In this document: positions 37,701 to 47,298 of the stretch, piece by piece
Position numbering within the stretch: position 1 is the stretch's first letter
Layout: each line of letters opens with the position of its first letter
Made by a program: the position numbers and the translations under genes
NCBI RefSeq assembly: GCF_003992125.1
Contig: NZ_RQUY01000005.1
Coordinates: forward strand, 1-64,000
Source of the DNA: Veillonella caviae
GTDB lineage: Bacteria; Bacillota; Negativicutes; Veillonellales; Veillonellaceae
DNA length: 64,000 bases
Direction of reading: 5' to 3'
Notes under the pieces: generated by a model
What the model was told of the DNA's origin: nothing
Seen by the model: only the letters and a program-made list of their open reading frames with translations
Databases searched by the model: none

Positions 37701-39112
37701 CCCTCTTTAGCAAATTGGTCGATAGGAAGGCGTAAGGATGTGGCAAAGGTGTCGATAAAGGAACCACAGCCAGAGGAACAGGCTTCATTTAATACGATAT
37801 CCTCAATATACCCATCACGAACTTTAGTACATTTCATATCTTGTCCGCCTATGTCTAAAATAAAGGACACATCTGGGCAGAAAAATTGGGCTGCACGATA
37901 ATGAGCAATGGTTTCAACTTCACCAATATCAATACCTAAAGCTCTTTTTAGAAATGTTTCACCATAACCTGTTACACCAGAATGTCCAATGTAAGCGTCT
38001 TTTGGTAAAAGCTCATAAATTTTCTCTATTATTTCACGAGATTTTTCCAATGGCTTGCCATAGTTAGGACCATAGTGAGAGAAAATAATTTCATTATGGC
38101 TGTTAATGAGCACCACTTTCAGCGTTGTAGATCCAGCATCAATACCGAGGTAACATGGACCTACAGCATCTTCAATGCGCGCCTTTGGTGTTACTGCCTT
38201 ATTATGCCGAGCACGGAATTTGGCTAACTCTTCTTCGTTGTTAAATAGAGGTTCCATGCGATCTGTAGCATCCATAGGAATACCGATGAGATCACCGATT
38301 TCTTTCGTTAGTTGCCCCACCGTAATATGACGGCAACCATCACTCATCAAAGCCGCACCTACGGCAATAAATAATTCGCCGTTCTCGGGGATAATACGAT
38401 GTGTTTCATCAAGTCCCAACGTATGGCAGAAGCATTGGCGAAGTTCGGATAAGAACGTCAATGGTCCCCCAAGAAATACCACATTACCTTCGATTTTATG
38501 ACCACATGCAAGGCCTGCAATAGTCTGATTTACGATAGCTTGAAATACAGATTTCGCGATATTCTCATGAGATGCCCCTTGATTTAACAAGGCTTGTACA
38601 TCTGTTTTTGCAAATACCCCACAACGAGCCGCAATAGGATATGTTGTATCAGCGTTCATAGCCAATTCGTTTAACCCAGATGCATCAGTTTGGAGCAATG
38701 TGGCCATTTGATCAATAAAGGCTCCTGTACCACCTGCACAAGAACCATTCATACGATGCTCCGCAGTTTGACCAAGATACGTAACCTTTGCATCTTCCCC
38801 ACCAAGTTCGATAATAACATCTGTTTGTGGATATAATGCTTTCACAGCCTTCGTCTCTGCAATTACTTCTTGTACGAAAGGTATACGCACCTTATCAGCC
38901 ATAGCCATACCACCAGACCCAGTAATAGCTACGCGCACACATGCATCTTCATACCCTACTTGAGCTTCTTTCAATAAGGTATACACTGTATCTATAATAT
39001 TGGCATAATGACGAATATATTTTTTGTACAAATAGTTACCGTGTTCGTCCAGGAGCACAACTTTCACAGTCGTCGAACCAACATCGATCCCCATGCGTAA
39101 CAATTGTTGCAT
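34712..39112 (-). CDS. 2-hydroxyacyl-CoA dehydratase activase-related fusion protein
   Basis: A 1466-residue cytoplasmic protein. Residues 1-260 and about 325-590 are two BcrAD/BadFG ASKHA ATPase domains (GIDVGSTTVKV and GIDAGSTTLKV phosphate loops; the cluster-ligand Cys in NGSCAGGTGAFID and EACSSGCGSFID). Near 655-695 is a Cys-rich NCGLCSNNC segment, then a DUF2229 domain (IGIPRVLNMYEDFPFW, TACYPAKA) and a C-terminal HgdB-like domain (NNDACYPAI). HgdC-type activases inject electrons with ATP hydrolysis into dehydratases. Such giant fusions are widespread in anaerobes but of unproven function. The start at 39112 follows GAGAGG. Confidence 0.87.
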   Translation of the reverse strand: MQQLLRMGIDVGSTTVKVVLLDEHGNYLYKKYIRHYANIIDTVYTLLKEAQVGYEDACVRVAITGSGGMAMADKVRIPFVQEVIAETKAVKALYPQTDVIIELGGEDAKVTYLGQTAEHRMNGSCAGGTGAFIDQMATLLQTDASGLNELAMNADTTYPIAARCGVFAKTDVQALLNQGASHENIAKSVFQAIVNQTIAGLACGHKIEGNVVFLGGPLTFLSELRQCFCHTLGLDETHRIIPENGELFIAVGAALMSDGCRHITVGQLTKEIGDLIGIPMDATDRMEPLFNNEEELAKFRARHNKAVTPKARIEDAVGPCYLGIDAGSTTLKVVLINSHNEIIFSHYGPNYGKPLEKSREIIEKIYELLPKDAYIGHSGVTGYGETFLKRALGIDIGEVETIAHYRAAQFFCPDVSFILDIGGQDMKCTKVRDGYIEDIVLNEACSSGCGSFIDTFATSLRLPIDQFAKEGLLAPMPIDLGSRCTVFMNSKVKQAQKEGATVPDIAAGLAYSVIKNALYKVLKVKDPKELGEHVVVQGGTFYNESVLRAFEKLMGVEVIRPDVSGLMGAYGMALLASEAAAEHIDAAKEHSHVGTSATANQGAANSVASVVLPNVTTADTNQSAMITADGVALPYSTLLDLNGLHSLKVSTSMRNCGLCSNNCMLTINAFSDGRTYVTGNRCDRGAGDMIQEKRKPVPNMVDAKLRRYFDYYLKKNLPEFEGKLRIGIPRVLNMYEDFPFWFTFFNKLGCEVVLSEYTTKNQYNKAIDTIPSDTACYPAKAVHGHIRDLANAQVDFIWYPCVQHGPKEFSRDNNYHCPMVISYAELIKNNMQDVIGDTPFYAPFLPLADKQSLVSALVKALKGLGFSKSEISYAVDVAWDEQESCKADYREQTKKIVSRLVAEQVPTIVLAGRPYHLDSGINHGIPELITSLGMAVLTEDGVAPLGQDIKHLRVVDQWSYHSRLYRAAEFVSRTEGFQIVELNSFGCGLDSIVADQVKDILSAKHKIHTLLKIDEGTNLGAVTIRLRSLQSVMARSMRHRHNSEVSVETQVDTMPAYDYERIVFTKEMAQSYKILVPQMSPIHFSLLDPVLRSEGYDFEMLSAPTREDIEVGLKYINNDACYPAIIVVGQLMRALLSGKYDVNKTAVIISQTGGGCRATNYIGYLRKALIDAGIKQVPILSLNASNMEKQPGFSLTKRFLHRMIQAIVYGDALMQCVLATRPYEMNPGSVNALCDYWIDKLRQHITTASLRQYNSYIKNIIKDFDNLPIDKSIVKPRVGVVGEIYVKFHPSANNHINELIEKEGGEVITSGLLDFFLYCAMDSTYRAKHLDGTWLSGFFGTLAREALELYRLPYAKAVAASKHFDPLQRMTKVAKEASHFIDLGNQCGEGWFLTGDMIDLIEKGAKQVVCLQPFGCLPNHVTGKGMVKTLSEAYPDVRIAAIDYDPGSSAVNQANRLKLLLATMFE

Positions 39113-39274
39113 ATAAACCTCTCTTATACTAAATAAGCACTATGTGTATATTATACATCATCTACTTTATTTATCTATGATATACATATATCGATAAAAT
39201 ATAAAGGATATACATTACAGGAATAGTGTATTATTCAATAACAACTGTTTACCCTAAAAATACATTGCCATACA

Positions 39275-39315
39275 AAAAGGTCACCCTAGAGATAAACTCT
39301 CTAGGGTGACCTTTT
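39275..39315 (-). terminator. Terminator after the giant adhesin gene
   Basis: An 18-bp perfect stem (39275-39292 with 39298-39315, loop TAAAC) with T runs on both strands, 59 bp after the adhesin stop codon. Confidence 0.88.
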
Positions 39316-39373
39316 ATCACCTACAGGAAATCAAAATTTAGTTCTTTATTAAAATTTGATGCGCTTATATGTA

Positions 39374-42300
39374 TTAACGTTTAACACGAACCCGTTCAAT
39401 CGTTGGATTCCCATTATTATCCGTAGCGATTGTATCGATTCGAATATATTTTAATTCAGGATCAAATTCTTTCACTAATTTACTAAGATCTCCATGTGGA
39501 TCAAGTTCTGGATGGCTTCCTGCACCGTTCATCAATGCTCGATATACTACAGCAGCAAATTCATATCGAGTCATCATCCGATCACCACCAAAGTTACCAT
39601 CTGGATAACCTTCAACAATGCCCGCACCAGCTAATCTCGATACATATTCATATGCCCAATGGTTCTCAGGAACATCAGGGAACAATGAGGATTTATCCAA
39701 CTTAACGCCTTGGTTCTCACTCACTAAGGAATGAACCAAACTGGTCAACTCAGCCATAGCTTGACGCATATCTTTTATCTCTTTTGCCATAGCTACTCGA
39801 GATGTAGATACATGATTACCTTGTCCAAGTTTTACACTTACCCCAGCATTAATCATGTTTTCACCACCACCTAAGGATGCACCGACACTAAACATAGTAT
39901 CTTCATTAGGTCTATAATATGCGCCAATAGCCGCTGCATTTGCACCAGCATAATTACCATAGCCTGCTGCAAAATCCCATTTATCATCTGGGTCAAAATC
40001 CAACGGATGTAACGCTGCCAATGCGGCTGCATTCGCACCAGCGTAGTTAATACGTTCGCCTAATTTTTGACCTACACGATTCAATTGGCTTACATTAACA
40101 GCATCATCATCTGCAGTACCAGCTGCGACACGATGAATTTGATTACCTCCCATGTCCACATTATCCGCTTGGATAGATACTGCTCTTTCAGCTACCGTTT
40201 TCCCATTAACAGATGCATTTCCTGTAACTACAATACCATTGCCAGTAACAGTAGTTTCGCGAGTAACCTCAACTGTTTCACCAGCACTAGTTGTATCGGT
40301 TTCCTTTGTTGTAAAAGTAGCACTAGATAAGCCTTTTAAATCTTTTGCCAACTTAACATCAAAACCATCATGAGATGCATTAGTAACTACACCAATATTA
40401 CGGTCTGTTAATGCATCACTAGCTGCGCCACCATTTAGCTTAAAGGTATCACCTAAACCTATAGTAACCTTATCAGGATTATTGTTCACATCCTTAGTAT
40501 CACTGCTAAATACGCGACCACCAGTGATTTTATCATCTACAGCTTTCAATTGATCTTCGGTAGCTGCTCGACCACTAGTAATAGCATCTGGGTTCCAGGT
40601 CTTATTAGTTAAACCAGTAATAGTAGAACTATCGCCATTTACAGATACGCCACCCACCGTGATTGTATCCTTTGTAATAGCTGTACCACCATTACCACCA
40701 ACAGTAACCTTACCGTTATTTCCATCAATAGAAACCGCTTTATCTCCAGTACCTACAGCAAAGGAATCACTTAATTTTACTTCAAATGTTTTATTTGTAG
40801 CATCATTATTGACACCTGGTGTTACAATAATACCATTTCCAGCTGTAACAGTAGTCACCGTATTAGTATCATTTTCCTTAGCTATAGACTCAGCGATATT
40901 TTTTACATCTCCAATATTAGCGGCATTATCAAGCGTATTATACACTGATTTTCCATCAACGATGCTTGATGCACCAGATCCAACTTTCGTAATTTGATTA
41001 CCGCCCATAGCCACATCATCTTTAGAAAGCTTAATAGCTGTATCACCAGTTCCGATAGTTAAACCGTCTTTTGTGAGATTTGTACCATCAGTACCACCAA
41101 TATTAACAGAATCTTTTGTCACCGTAGTCCCTGTGCTACCGCCAACATTAACCTTTCCAGCAGTTCCATCTACAGTAACACTCGTATTGCCACTACCTAC
41201 TGTGAAAGTATCATTTAATTTTACTTCAAATGTTTTATTTGTAGCATTATTATTGGCACCTGGTGTTACAGTAATACCATTACCTTGTGTAACAGTGGTT
41301 ACTGTATTAGTATCATTTGCTTTAGAAACAGACTCTGCAATATTTTTCACATCACCAATATTAGCAGTATTATCAAGCGTATTATACACAGGTTTTCCAT
41401 CAGCTTCACCAGACGCACCAGATCCAACCTTCGTAATTTGATTACCACCCATAGATACTTTACCAGTAGTAATGCTAATCGTTTTATTACTATCTGCTGG
41501 ATTAGTAATGGTCAAACCACTATTGTTCACTACTGTATTGCCTGTTGTGATGGAGCCATCTGCAGTTAAGTTAATGTTTTTAGCTAATTGTACTTTCAAT
41601 TTGCCGCCTGTAGCATTTACACCTATGTTATTATCTGTCAACTTCGCAGCATCTGCACCACCTACAATGTCCAACTGCTCATTTAATTTCTTAGTAATGA
41701 CAGTAGTATTATCACCTTTGAATGTAAGACCATCGTCCATGGTTGCTACTTGATGAGTATTGTTATTGCTATCTGTGTAGACAATGCGGTCTGCACTTGT
41801 TGCAGAACCTACTGGATTGTTTACATTTGGATCAAGTGTTGCTTTACCGCTATCGGTTGTGATATCGATGGATACGCCATCTTGACCGTCTTTACCTTTA
41901 GGACCTGTTAAGCCAATGTGACCTACACCGTCTTTACCAGCAATGGATACAGCATTTTTACCATCTTTACCAGAAATACCTACTTTACCATCTACACCAT
42001 CTGCGCCATTTTTGCCATTAGGACCTGTAATAGATACGCCATCCTTACCGTCTTTACCGACTTTAATGGAATCAGTAGTAATAGCATTGTTCATCAAAAT
42101 AGTAATATTACCATTTGCATCAATTTCAGTGGTCAAGTTGTCTGCACTATACGTATACCCAGCTTGCTTAGCTGTACCTTGTACGGTTACTGTGCTGCCC
42201 AATTTAGCATTGTATGTAGTGCCACTGTTCGCTGCAAAGCTAAGACCTTTACCTATTTCAGTTGTGTTATTTGTGACACGATTATAAATATTGTTCACCG

Positions 42301-45300
42301 TATTAGCAATGTTATCTACAACATTTTTGCTAGCTACGTTTTTGAGGACTACATCATTATTTACAGAACCATTTGCATTTTGTACTTTCAAGGTAATATT
42401 ACCATCTGTATCTACAGCATATTTACCTTCAGAACCATCTACTGGGTTCGCTACTAAGCGCATATCTTGATTCAATGTATTTGTTAAATCAAGGGATACA
42501 GTGCTACCGTCATTTTTAGTTAGCGTTACGGTTTTGCCATCTGCAGAAGTCATAGCACCTGTTACATAGTAATCATGTAATCCAGTTACGTTAGCAGTTA
42601 AGTTATTAGTACCTGTTAGCGTTGCTGTACCGTTACCATCTGCATTATAAGTAGCAGAGCCACCTGTAATGTATTTATCATTAGCTGCCGCAATTTGTTT
42701 TACATCACCAATGTTAGCTGCATTACTATCAATATTACCACCAGAAGCTACATTGACAATTTGTTTACCACCTGCATTAATACCACCTGTTGTAATAGAT
42801 GGACCACCAGTAATGGTCAAACCACCATTATTAATAGCTGTATCACCGATAGTAATAGAACCTGTATTAGTAAGGTTGATGTTTTTAGCCAGTTGTACTT
42901 TGAGCTTGCCATCATTAGTAGCGTTCACACCGATGTTGTTATCTGTCAATGCGCCTGTAGCACCGCCTACAATGTCTAACTGCTCATTTAATTTCTTAGT
43001 AATAACAGTTGTGTCATCGCCTTTGAATTTGAGACCATCATTCATAGTGGCTACTTGGTGAGTATTGTTATTGCTATCTGTATAGACAATACGATCTGCA
43101 CTTGTTGTAAAACCTACTGGATTGTTCACAGATGGATCTAGGGTTGCTTTACCACTGTCGGTTGTGATGTCGATGGATACGCCATCTTGACCGTCTTTAC
43201 CTTTAGGACCTGTTAAGCCAATATGACCTACGCCGTCTTTACCAGAGATAGATACAGCGTCTTTGCCGTCTTTACCAGCAATGCCTACTTTGCCATCTAC
43301 ACCATCTGTGCCATTTTTGCCATTAGGACCTGTAATAGATACACCGTCCTTACCGTCTTTACCGACTTTAATGGAATCAGTAGTAATAGCATTGTTCATC
43401 AAAATAGTAATATTACCATTTGCATCAATTTCAGTGGTCAAGTTGTCTGCACTATACGTATGCCCAGCTTGCTTAGCTGTACCTTGTACGGTTACTGTGC
43501 TACCCAATTTAGCATTGTATGTAGTGCCACTGTTCGCTGCAAAGTTAAGACCTTTACCTATTTCAGTCGTGTTATTTGTGACACGATTATCAATATTGTT
43601 CACCGTATTAGCGATGTTATCTACAACATTTTTGCTAGCTACGTTTTTAAGGACTACATCATTACTTACAGAACCATTTGCATTTTGTACTTTCAAGGTA
43701 ATATTACCATCTGTATCTACAGCATATTTACCTTCAGAACCATCTACTGGGTTCGCTACTAAGCGCATATCTTGATTTAATGTATTGGTTAAATCAAGTT
43801 TGACAGAAGTGCCATCGTTTTTAGTCAATGTCACGGTTTTACCATCTGCTGAAGTCGTAGCACCTGTTACATAGTAATCATGTAAATCAGTTACATCCAC
43901 TGTTAAACCGTTTGTACCGGTTAATTTTGCTGTACCTGTACCATTATCTGCATAGGTTGCTGTACCACCTGTAACGTATTTATCATTAGCTGACGTAATT
44001 TGTTTTACATCATCAATGTTCGCTGCATTCGTACCTGTATCTCCACCAGAGGCTACATTGGTAATTTGTTTGCCACCTGCGTTGATACCGCCCGTTGTGA
44101 TGGATGGACCGTTTTGAATGGTCATACCACCGTTATTGATAGTTGTACCACCAATAATCACAGAACCTGCATCAGTGAGGTTGATGTCTTTAGCCAGTTG
44201 TACTTTAAGCTTGCCATCCTTAGCATTCACACCGATGTTATTATCTGTCAATTTGTCAGCTGCTGCACCACCTACGATGTCTACTTGTTCATTCAATTTC
44301 TTAGTAATAACAGTTGTGTTATCACCTTTGAATGTAAGTCCATCGTTCATAGTGGCTACTTGGTGAGTATTGTTATTGCTATCTGTGTAGACAATACGAT
44401 CTGCACTTGTTGTAGAACCTACTGGATTGTTCACAGATGGATCTAGGGTTGCTTTTCCACTACCAGTTGTAATATCGATGGATACACCAGATGCACCATC
44501 AGCACCTTTAGGGCCTGTTAAGCCAATATGACCTACACCGTCTTTACCAGCAATGGATACAGCGTCTTTACCGTCTTTACCAGCAATGCCTACTTTACCA
44601 TCTACGCCGTCTTTAGCGTTAGGACCTGTAATAGATACGCCATCCTTACCATCTTTACCGACTTTAACGGAGTTAGCCGAAATGGCATCGTCCATCTTAA
44701 TGGTAATATTACCATTTGCATCAATTTCAGTGGTCAAGTTGTCCGCACTATATGTATGACCATCTTGTTTAGCTATACCTTGTACAGTGATAGTACTACC
44801 CAATTTAGCATTGTATGTAGTGCCTTCGTTCGCTGCAAAGTTAAGGCCTTTACCGATTTCGTTCGTGTTATTTGTCACACGGTTATCGATATTATTCACT
44901 GTATTAGTGAGATTGTCTACACTTGTTTTGCTAGCCACGTCTTTAAGAATTACATCATTACTTACAGAACCATCTGCATTTTGGACTTTCAAGGTAATAT
45001 TGCCGTTTGTATCTACAGCGTACTTACCATCTGCAGCATCTGGGTTCACGACTAATCGCATATCTTGATTTAATGTGTTGGTTAAATCAAGTTTGACAGA
45101 AGTGCCATCGTTTTTAGTCAATGTCACGGTTTTACCATCTGTAGAAGTCGTCGCCCCTGTAATGTAGTAATCGTGTAAACCATTAACAGTAGCTGTCAAG
45201 CCATTAGTACCAGTGAGTTCAGCTGTACCTGTACCATTATCTGCATAGGTTGCTGTACCGCCTGTAACGTATTTATCACCTGCAACTGTACCGGTTTTAA

Positions 45301-46132
45301 TGTCATCAGCGACTTTTTTCAATTGGTCTTCTGTAGCAGCACGGCCACTAGCAATGTTATTAGCATCCCAGCTCGTATTGCTTAAGCCAGTCACATAGTT
45401 ACCTTCACCTGCATTAGCACCACCGCCAGCTTGTGTACCCATTTTAGTACCGCCAGCTGTTACCGTCTTAGCAATCACAATATCATCTGCTAAGGCAAAT
45501 CCTACCTTACCATTTTCTGCTTTTGTTACGATTTGGTTCGCTGTACCATTAAATGCTACGGATTCGCTCAATGTATTTTGACCACTCGTGCTGTTATCCC
45601 CTGTATATTTCAAATTGAGGTTGTCTGCTACTGTATCGTAGTTAACACCAACTGTGTATGTGCGGTTGCTACTATCGGTTGTACCTACTGGAGCAGGCGT
45701 TACTGTAATAGCACCTGTACCTGCTACATCTGTAATAGTGTTTGTATCATTAGCTTTCGAAATGCGTGCCACATCATCGATGTTCGCTGCATTCGTACCT
45801 GTATCGCCACCAGAGGCTACATTGGTAATTTGGTTACCACCCATAGATACATCACCATTAGTAATCTTAATCGGTTTATTACTATCTGCTGAATTAGTAA
45901 TAGTCAAACCACTGTTATTCACTACCGTATTACCTGTTGTAATCGAGCCATCTGCAGTTAAGTTGATGTTTTTTGCCAATTGTACTTTCAACTTGCCATC
46001 GTTAGTAGCATTCACACCGATGTTGTTATCTGTCAATGCGCCTGTAGCACCGCCTACGATGTCCAACTGCTCATTTAATTTCTTAGTAATAACAGTTGCA
46101 TCATCGCCTTTAAATTTGAGGCCATCGTCCAA
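39374..46132 (-). CDS. Adhesin C-terminal part: stalk repeats, YadA anchor, SLH domain
   Basis: A 2252-residue reading frame with only a TTG at its head, so it is not an independent gene. It contains Hia/YadA-type stalk motifs (ATEDQLK, NIGDVK, VNGDSSTITGLTNKTW), Gly-Lys-Asp rich collagen-like blocks (GKDGKDGVSITGPN) and long 435-residue repeats. Near its C-terminus is the YadA membrane anchor (about 39830-40080; NYAGANAAAIGAYYRPNE), then a short coiled-coil and one SLH domain (about 39530-39690; FPDVPENHWAYEYV) plus a tail of about 50 residues. The anchor makes a trimeric outer-membrane barrel; the SLH would face the periplasm and could bind peptidoglycan. Confidence 0.85.
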   Translation of the reverse strand: MDDGLKFKGDDATVITKKLNEQLDIVGGATGALTDNNIGVNATNDGKLKVQLAKNINLTADGSITTGNTVVNNSGLTITNSADSNKPIKITNGDVSMGGNQITNVASGGDTGTNAANIDDVARISKANDTNTITDVAGTGAITVTPAPVGTTDSSNRTYTVGVNYDTVADNLNLKYTGDNSTSGQNTLSESVAFNGTANQIVTKAENGKVGFALADDIVIAKTVTAGGTKMGTQAGGGANAGEGNYVTGLSNTSWDANNIASGRAATEDQLKKVADDIKTGTVAGDKYVTGGTATYADNGTGTAELTGTNGLTATVNGLHDYYITGATTSTDGKTVTLTKNDGTSVKLDLTNTLNQDMRLVVNPDAADGKYAVDTNGNITLKVQNADGSVSNDVILKDVASKTSVDNLTNTVNNIDNRVTNNTNEIGKGLNFAANEGTTYNAKLGSTITVQGIAKQDGHTYSADNLTTEIDANGNITIKMDDAISANSVKVGKDGKDGVSITGPNAKDGVDGKVGIAGKDGKDAVSIAGKDGVGHIGLTGPKGADGASGVSIDITTGSGKATLDPSVNNPVGSTTSADRIVYTDSNNNTHQVATMNDGLTFKGDNTTVITKKLNEQVDIVGGAAADKLTDNNIGVNAKDGKLKVQLAKDINLTDAGSVIIGGTTINNGGMTIQNGPSITTGGINAGGKQITNVASGGDTGTNAANIDDVKQITSANDKYVTGGTATYADNGTGTAKLTGTNGLTVDVTDLHDYYVTGATTSADGKTVTLTKNDGTSVKLDLTNTLNQDMRLVANPVDGSEGKYAVDTDGNITLKVQNANGSVSNDVVLKNVASKNVVDNIANTVNNIDNRVTNNTTEIGKGLNFAANSGTTYNAKLGSTVTVQGTAKQAGHTYSADNLTTEIDANGNITILMNNAITTDSIKVGKDGKDGVSITGPNGKNGTDGVDGKVGIAGKDGKDAVSISGKDGVGHIGLTGPKGKDGQDGVSIDITTDSGKATLDPSVNNPVGFTTSADRIVYTDSNNNTHQVATMNDGLKFKGDDTTVITKKLNEQLDIVGGATGALTDNNIGVNATNDGKLKVQLAKNINLTNTGSITIGDTAINNGGLTITGGPSITTGGINAGGKQIVNVASGGNIDSNAANIGDVKQIAAANDKYITGGSATYNADGNGTATLTGTNNLTANVTGLHDYYVTGAMTSADGKTVTLTKNDGSTVSLDLTNTLNQDMRLVANPVDGSEGKYAVDTDGNITLKVQNANGSVNNDVVLKNVASKNVVDNIANTVNNIYNRVTNNTTEIGKGLSFAANSGTTYNAKLGSTVTVQGTAKQAGYTYSADNLTTEIDANGNITILMNNAITTDSIKVGKDGKDGVSITGPNGKNGADGVDGKVGISGKDGKNAVSIAGKDGVGHIGLTGPKGKDGQDGVSIDITTDSGKATLDPNVNNPVGSATSADRIVYTDSNNNTHQVATMDDGLTFKGDNTTVITKKLNEQLDIVGGADAAKLTDNNIGVNATGGKLKVQLAKNINLTADGSITTGNTVVNNSGLTITNPADSNKTISITTGKVSMGGNQITKVGSGASGEADGKPVYNTLDNTANIGDVKNIAESVSKANDTNTVTTVTQGNGITVTPGANNNATNKTFEVKLNDTFTVGSGNTSVTVDGTAGKVNVGGSTGTTVTKDSVNIGGTDGTNLTKDGLTIGTGDTAIKLSKDDVAMGGNQITKVGSGASSIVDGKSVYNTLDNAANIGDVKNIAESIAKENDTNTVTTVTAGNGIIVTPGVNNDATNKTFEVKLSDSFAVGTGDKAVSIDGNNGKVTVGGNGGTAITKDTITVGGVSVNGDSSTITGLTNKTWNPDAITSGRAATEDQLKAVDDKITGGRVFSSDTKDVNNNPDKVTIGLGDTFKLNGGAASDALTDRNIGVVTNASHDGFDVKLAKDLKGLSSATFTTKETDTTSAGETVEVTRETTVTGNGIVVTGNASVNGKTVAERAVSIQADNVDMGGNQIHRVAAGTADDDAVNVSQLNRVGQKLGERINYAGANAAALAALHPLDFDPDDKWDFAAGYGNYAGANAAAIGAYYRPNEDTMFSVGASLGGGENMINAGVSVKLGQGNHVSTSRVAMAKEIKDMRQAMAELTSLVHSLVSENQGVKLDKSSLFPDVPENHWAYEYVSRLAGAGIVEGYPDGNFGGDRMMTRYEFAAVVYRALMNGAGSHPELDPHGDLSKLVKEFDPELKYIRIDTIATDNNGNPTIERVRVKR
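41600..45290 (-). repeat. 1305-bp tandem repeats within the adhesin stalk
   Basis: The same coding landmarks recur at exact 1305-bp (435-codon) steps: the M-N/D-DGL-FKGD segment at 41740, 43045 and 44350, and a ctttaatgg landmark at 42061 and 43366. About two full copies and a long partial third are present (41741-43045, 43046-44350, 44351 to about 45290). Copies are near identical over hundreds of bases, so length variation by recombination is expected. Confidence 0.85.
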
Positions 46133-47298
46133 TGTGGATATGTATGATTCTCACCATTGGTCTCGTACACAATACGCGTAATATCTGTACCATCTACGCC
46201 TGGTTTACCATTCACTCCATTTTGACCTGGTTGGCCTTTTTCGGTTTTGATAATAGTTGTGCTATACCCTTGTTTACCATCGGCTCCTGGTACACCATCT
46301 TTACCTGCGATACCAATAGAGCCTTCTTTGCCGTCTTTACCATCTTTGCCAACTGTCACACTATTACCTGTGATATCTTGTTTCATCATAATCGTAATGT
46401 TGCCGTCATCATCAATGGTTGTAGTCAAGTTGTCTGTGCGGTAGTCTGCAATATTCGTTGCATCGCTACCTTTAATACTAATCGTATCGCCTAGGTTGCG
46501 TTTCACTACTTTATAGTCATTGCCGTTTTTCGTATTAGTTTCAAAACTCAAACCGTTATTAACTTTTGTAGTGATAGTATCTACCGCTGATTTAGAGGCT
46601 AGATCTGTCAGTTTAACCGTTTTAGTAGCACCATTGCCCACAGAATCTACAATGTTAAGCGTTACAGATCCATCATCAGCTACTGTGTAAGCTTCGTTAT
46701 GATTCGTACCTGCCCCTGTTAATTGGTAGTCACTCATACCATAGCCACTCAAAACAGATGCCAAGTCTACATCAAAGGTAGCGCCACTTAAGCGAGTAAA
46801 TTGAACCGTTGTAGATTTACCACCTGCTGTAGCTGGTTTCACAGTCGCACCCGTTACATAGTCATCCTTAAAACCTGTGAGAGTTACAGTAGTGCCATCA
46901 TTACGTGTTAAGTTAACTGTACCTGTTGCATTTCCCTGTGTACCTGCATACGTTACATTACCACCATTCACATAAGTATTAGCGGCATTCACCGTATATG
47001 TGGTTACATTGTTAGCTGTACTCGAAGATACTGTTACATTATTACCTTGTTGCACCACGACAGAATCTTTAGCTACAGATTTAATGGCATTATTAGACAC
47101 ATTGAAACTTACTGAATTTCCATTAACTGTAGCTGTCGTATTAGTTCCATTAACAAAATTAATACCCGTGCCAAGGCTAGTACTTCCTTTTGAGGTACCA
47201 TTCGCTGACAAGCCCAAATTATCTACATTAACAGTATAGGCTATACCACCTGACGTATTCGTTCCTGTTGTTACACTTGTAACATTTGTGCCTTTCAC
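46075..47298 (-). CDS. Adhesin middle part (stalk)
   Basis: A 407-residue frame starting at a GTG that overlaps the stop of the upstream part (GTGA). It has no signal peptide or anchor. It shows beta-rich stalk repeats (TGTNTSGGIAYTVNVDNLGLSANG), Asn/Thr/Val bias and a collagen-like block (GKDGKDGKEG, then GQPGQNGVNGKPGVDG). Its last residues after the VYETNGENHT stretch run out of frame before a stop, while the correct continuation lies in the frame of the C-terminal part. It is a fragment of the giant adhesin, not a separate protein. Confidence 0.75.
   Translation of the reverse strand: MKGTNVTSVTTGTNTSGGIAYTVNVDNLGLSANGTSKGSTSLGTGINFVNGTNTTATVNGNSVSFNVSNNAIKSVAKDSVVVQQGNNVTVSSSTANNVTTYTVNAANTYVNGGNVTYAGTQGNATGTVNLTRNDGTTVTLTGFKDDYVTGATVKPATAGGKSTTVQFTRLSGATFDVDLASVLSGYGMSDYQLTGAGTNHNEAYTVADDGSVTLNIVDSVGNGATKTVKLTDLASKSAVDTITTKVNNGLSFETNTKNGNDYKVVKRNLGDTISIKGSDATNIADYRTDNLTTTIDDDGNITIMMKQDITGNSVTVGKDGKDGKEGSIGIAGKDGVPGADGKQGYSTTIIKTEKGQPGQNGVNGKPGVDGTDITRIVYETNGENHTYPHWTMASNLKAMMQLLLLRN

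Noticed and set aside
41918-45068. Long plus-strand open frames repeated inside the adhesin region
   Set aside because: They recur with the 1305-bp period of the minus-strand repeats and encode low-complexity sequence rich in Thr, Ile and Ser with no known motif. They are antisense shadows of the adhesin codons.
41600-45290. CRISPR-like array
   Set aside because: The repeat unit is 1305 bp and fully coding; there are no short repeats with unique spacers.
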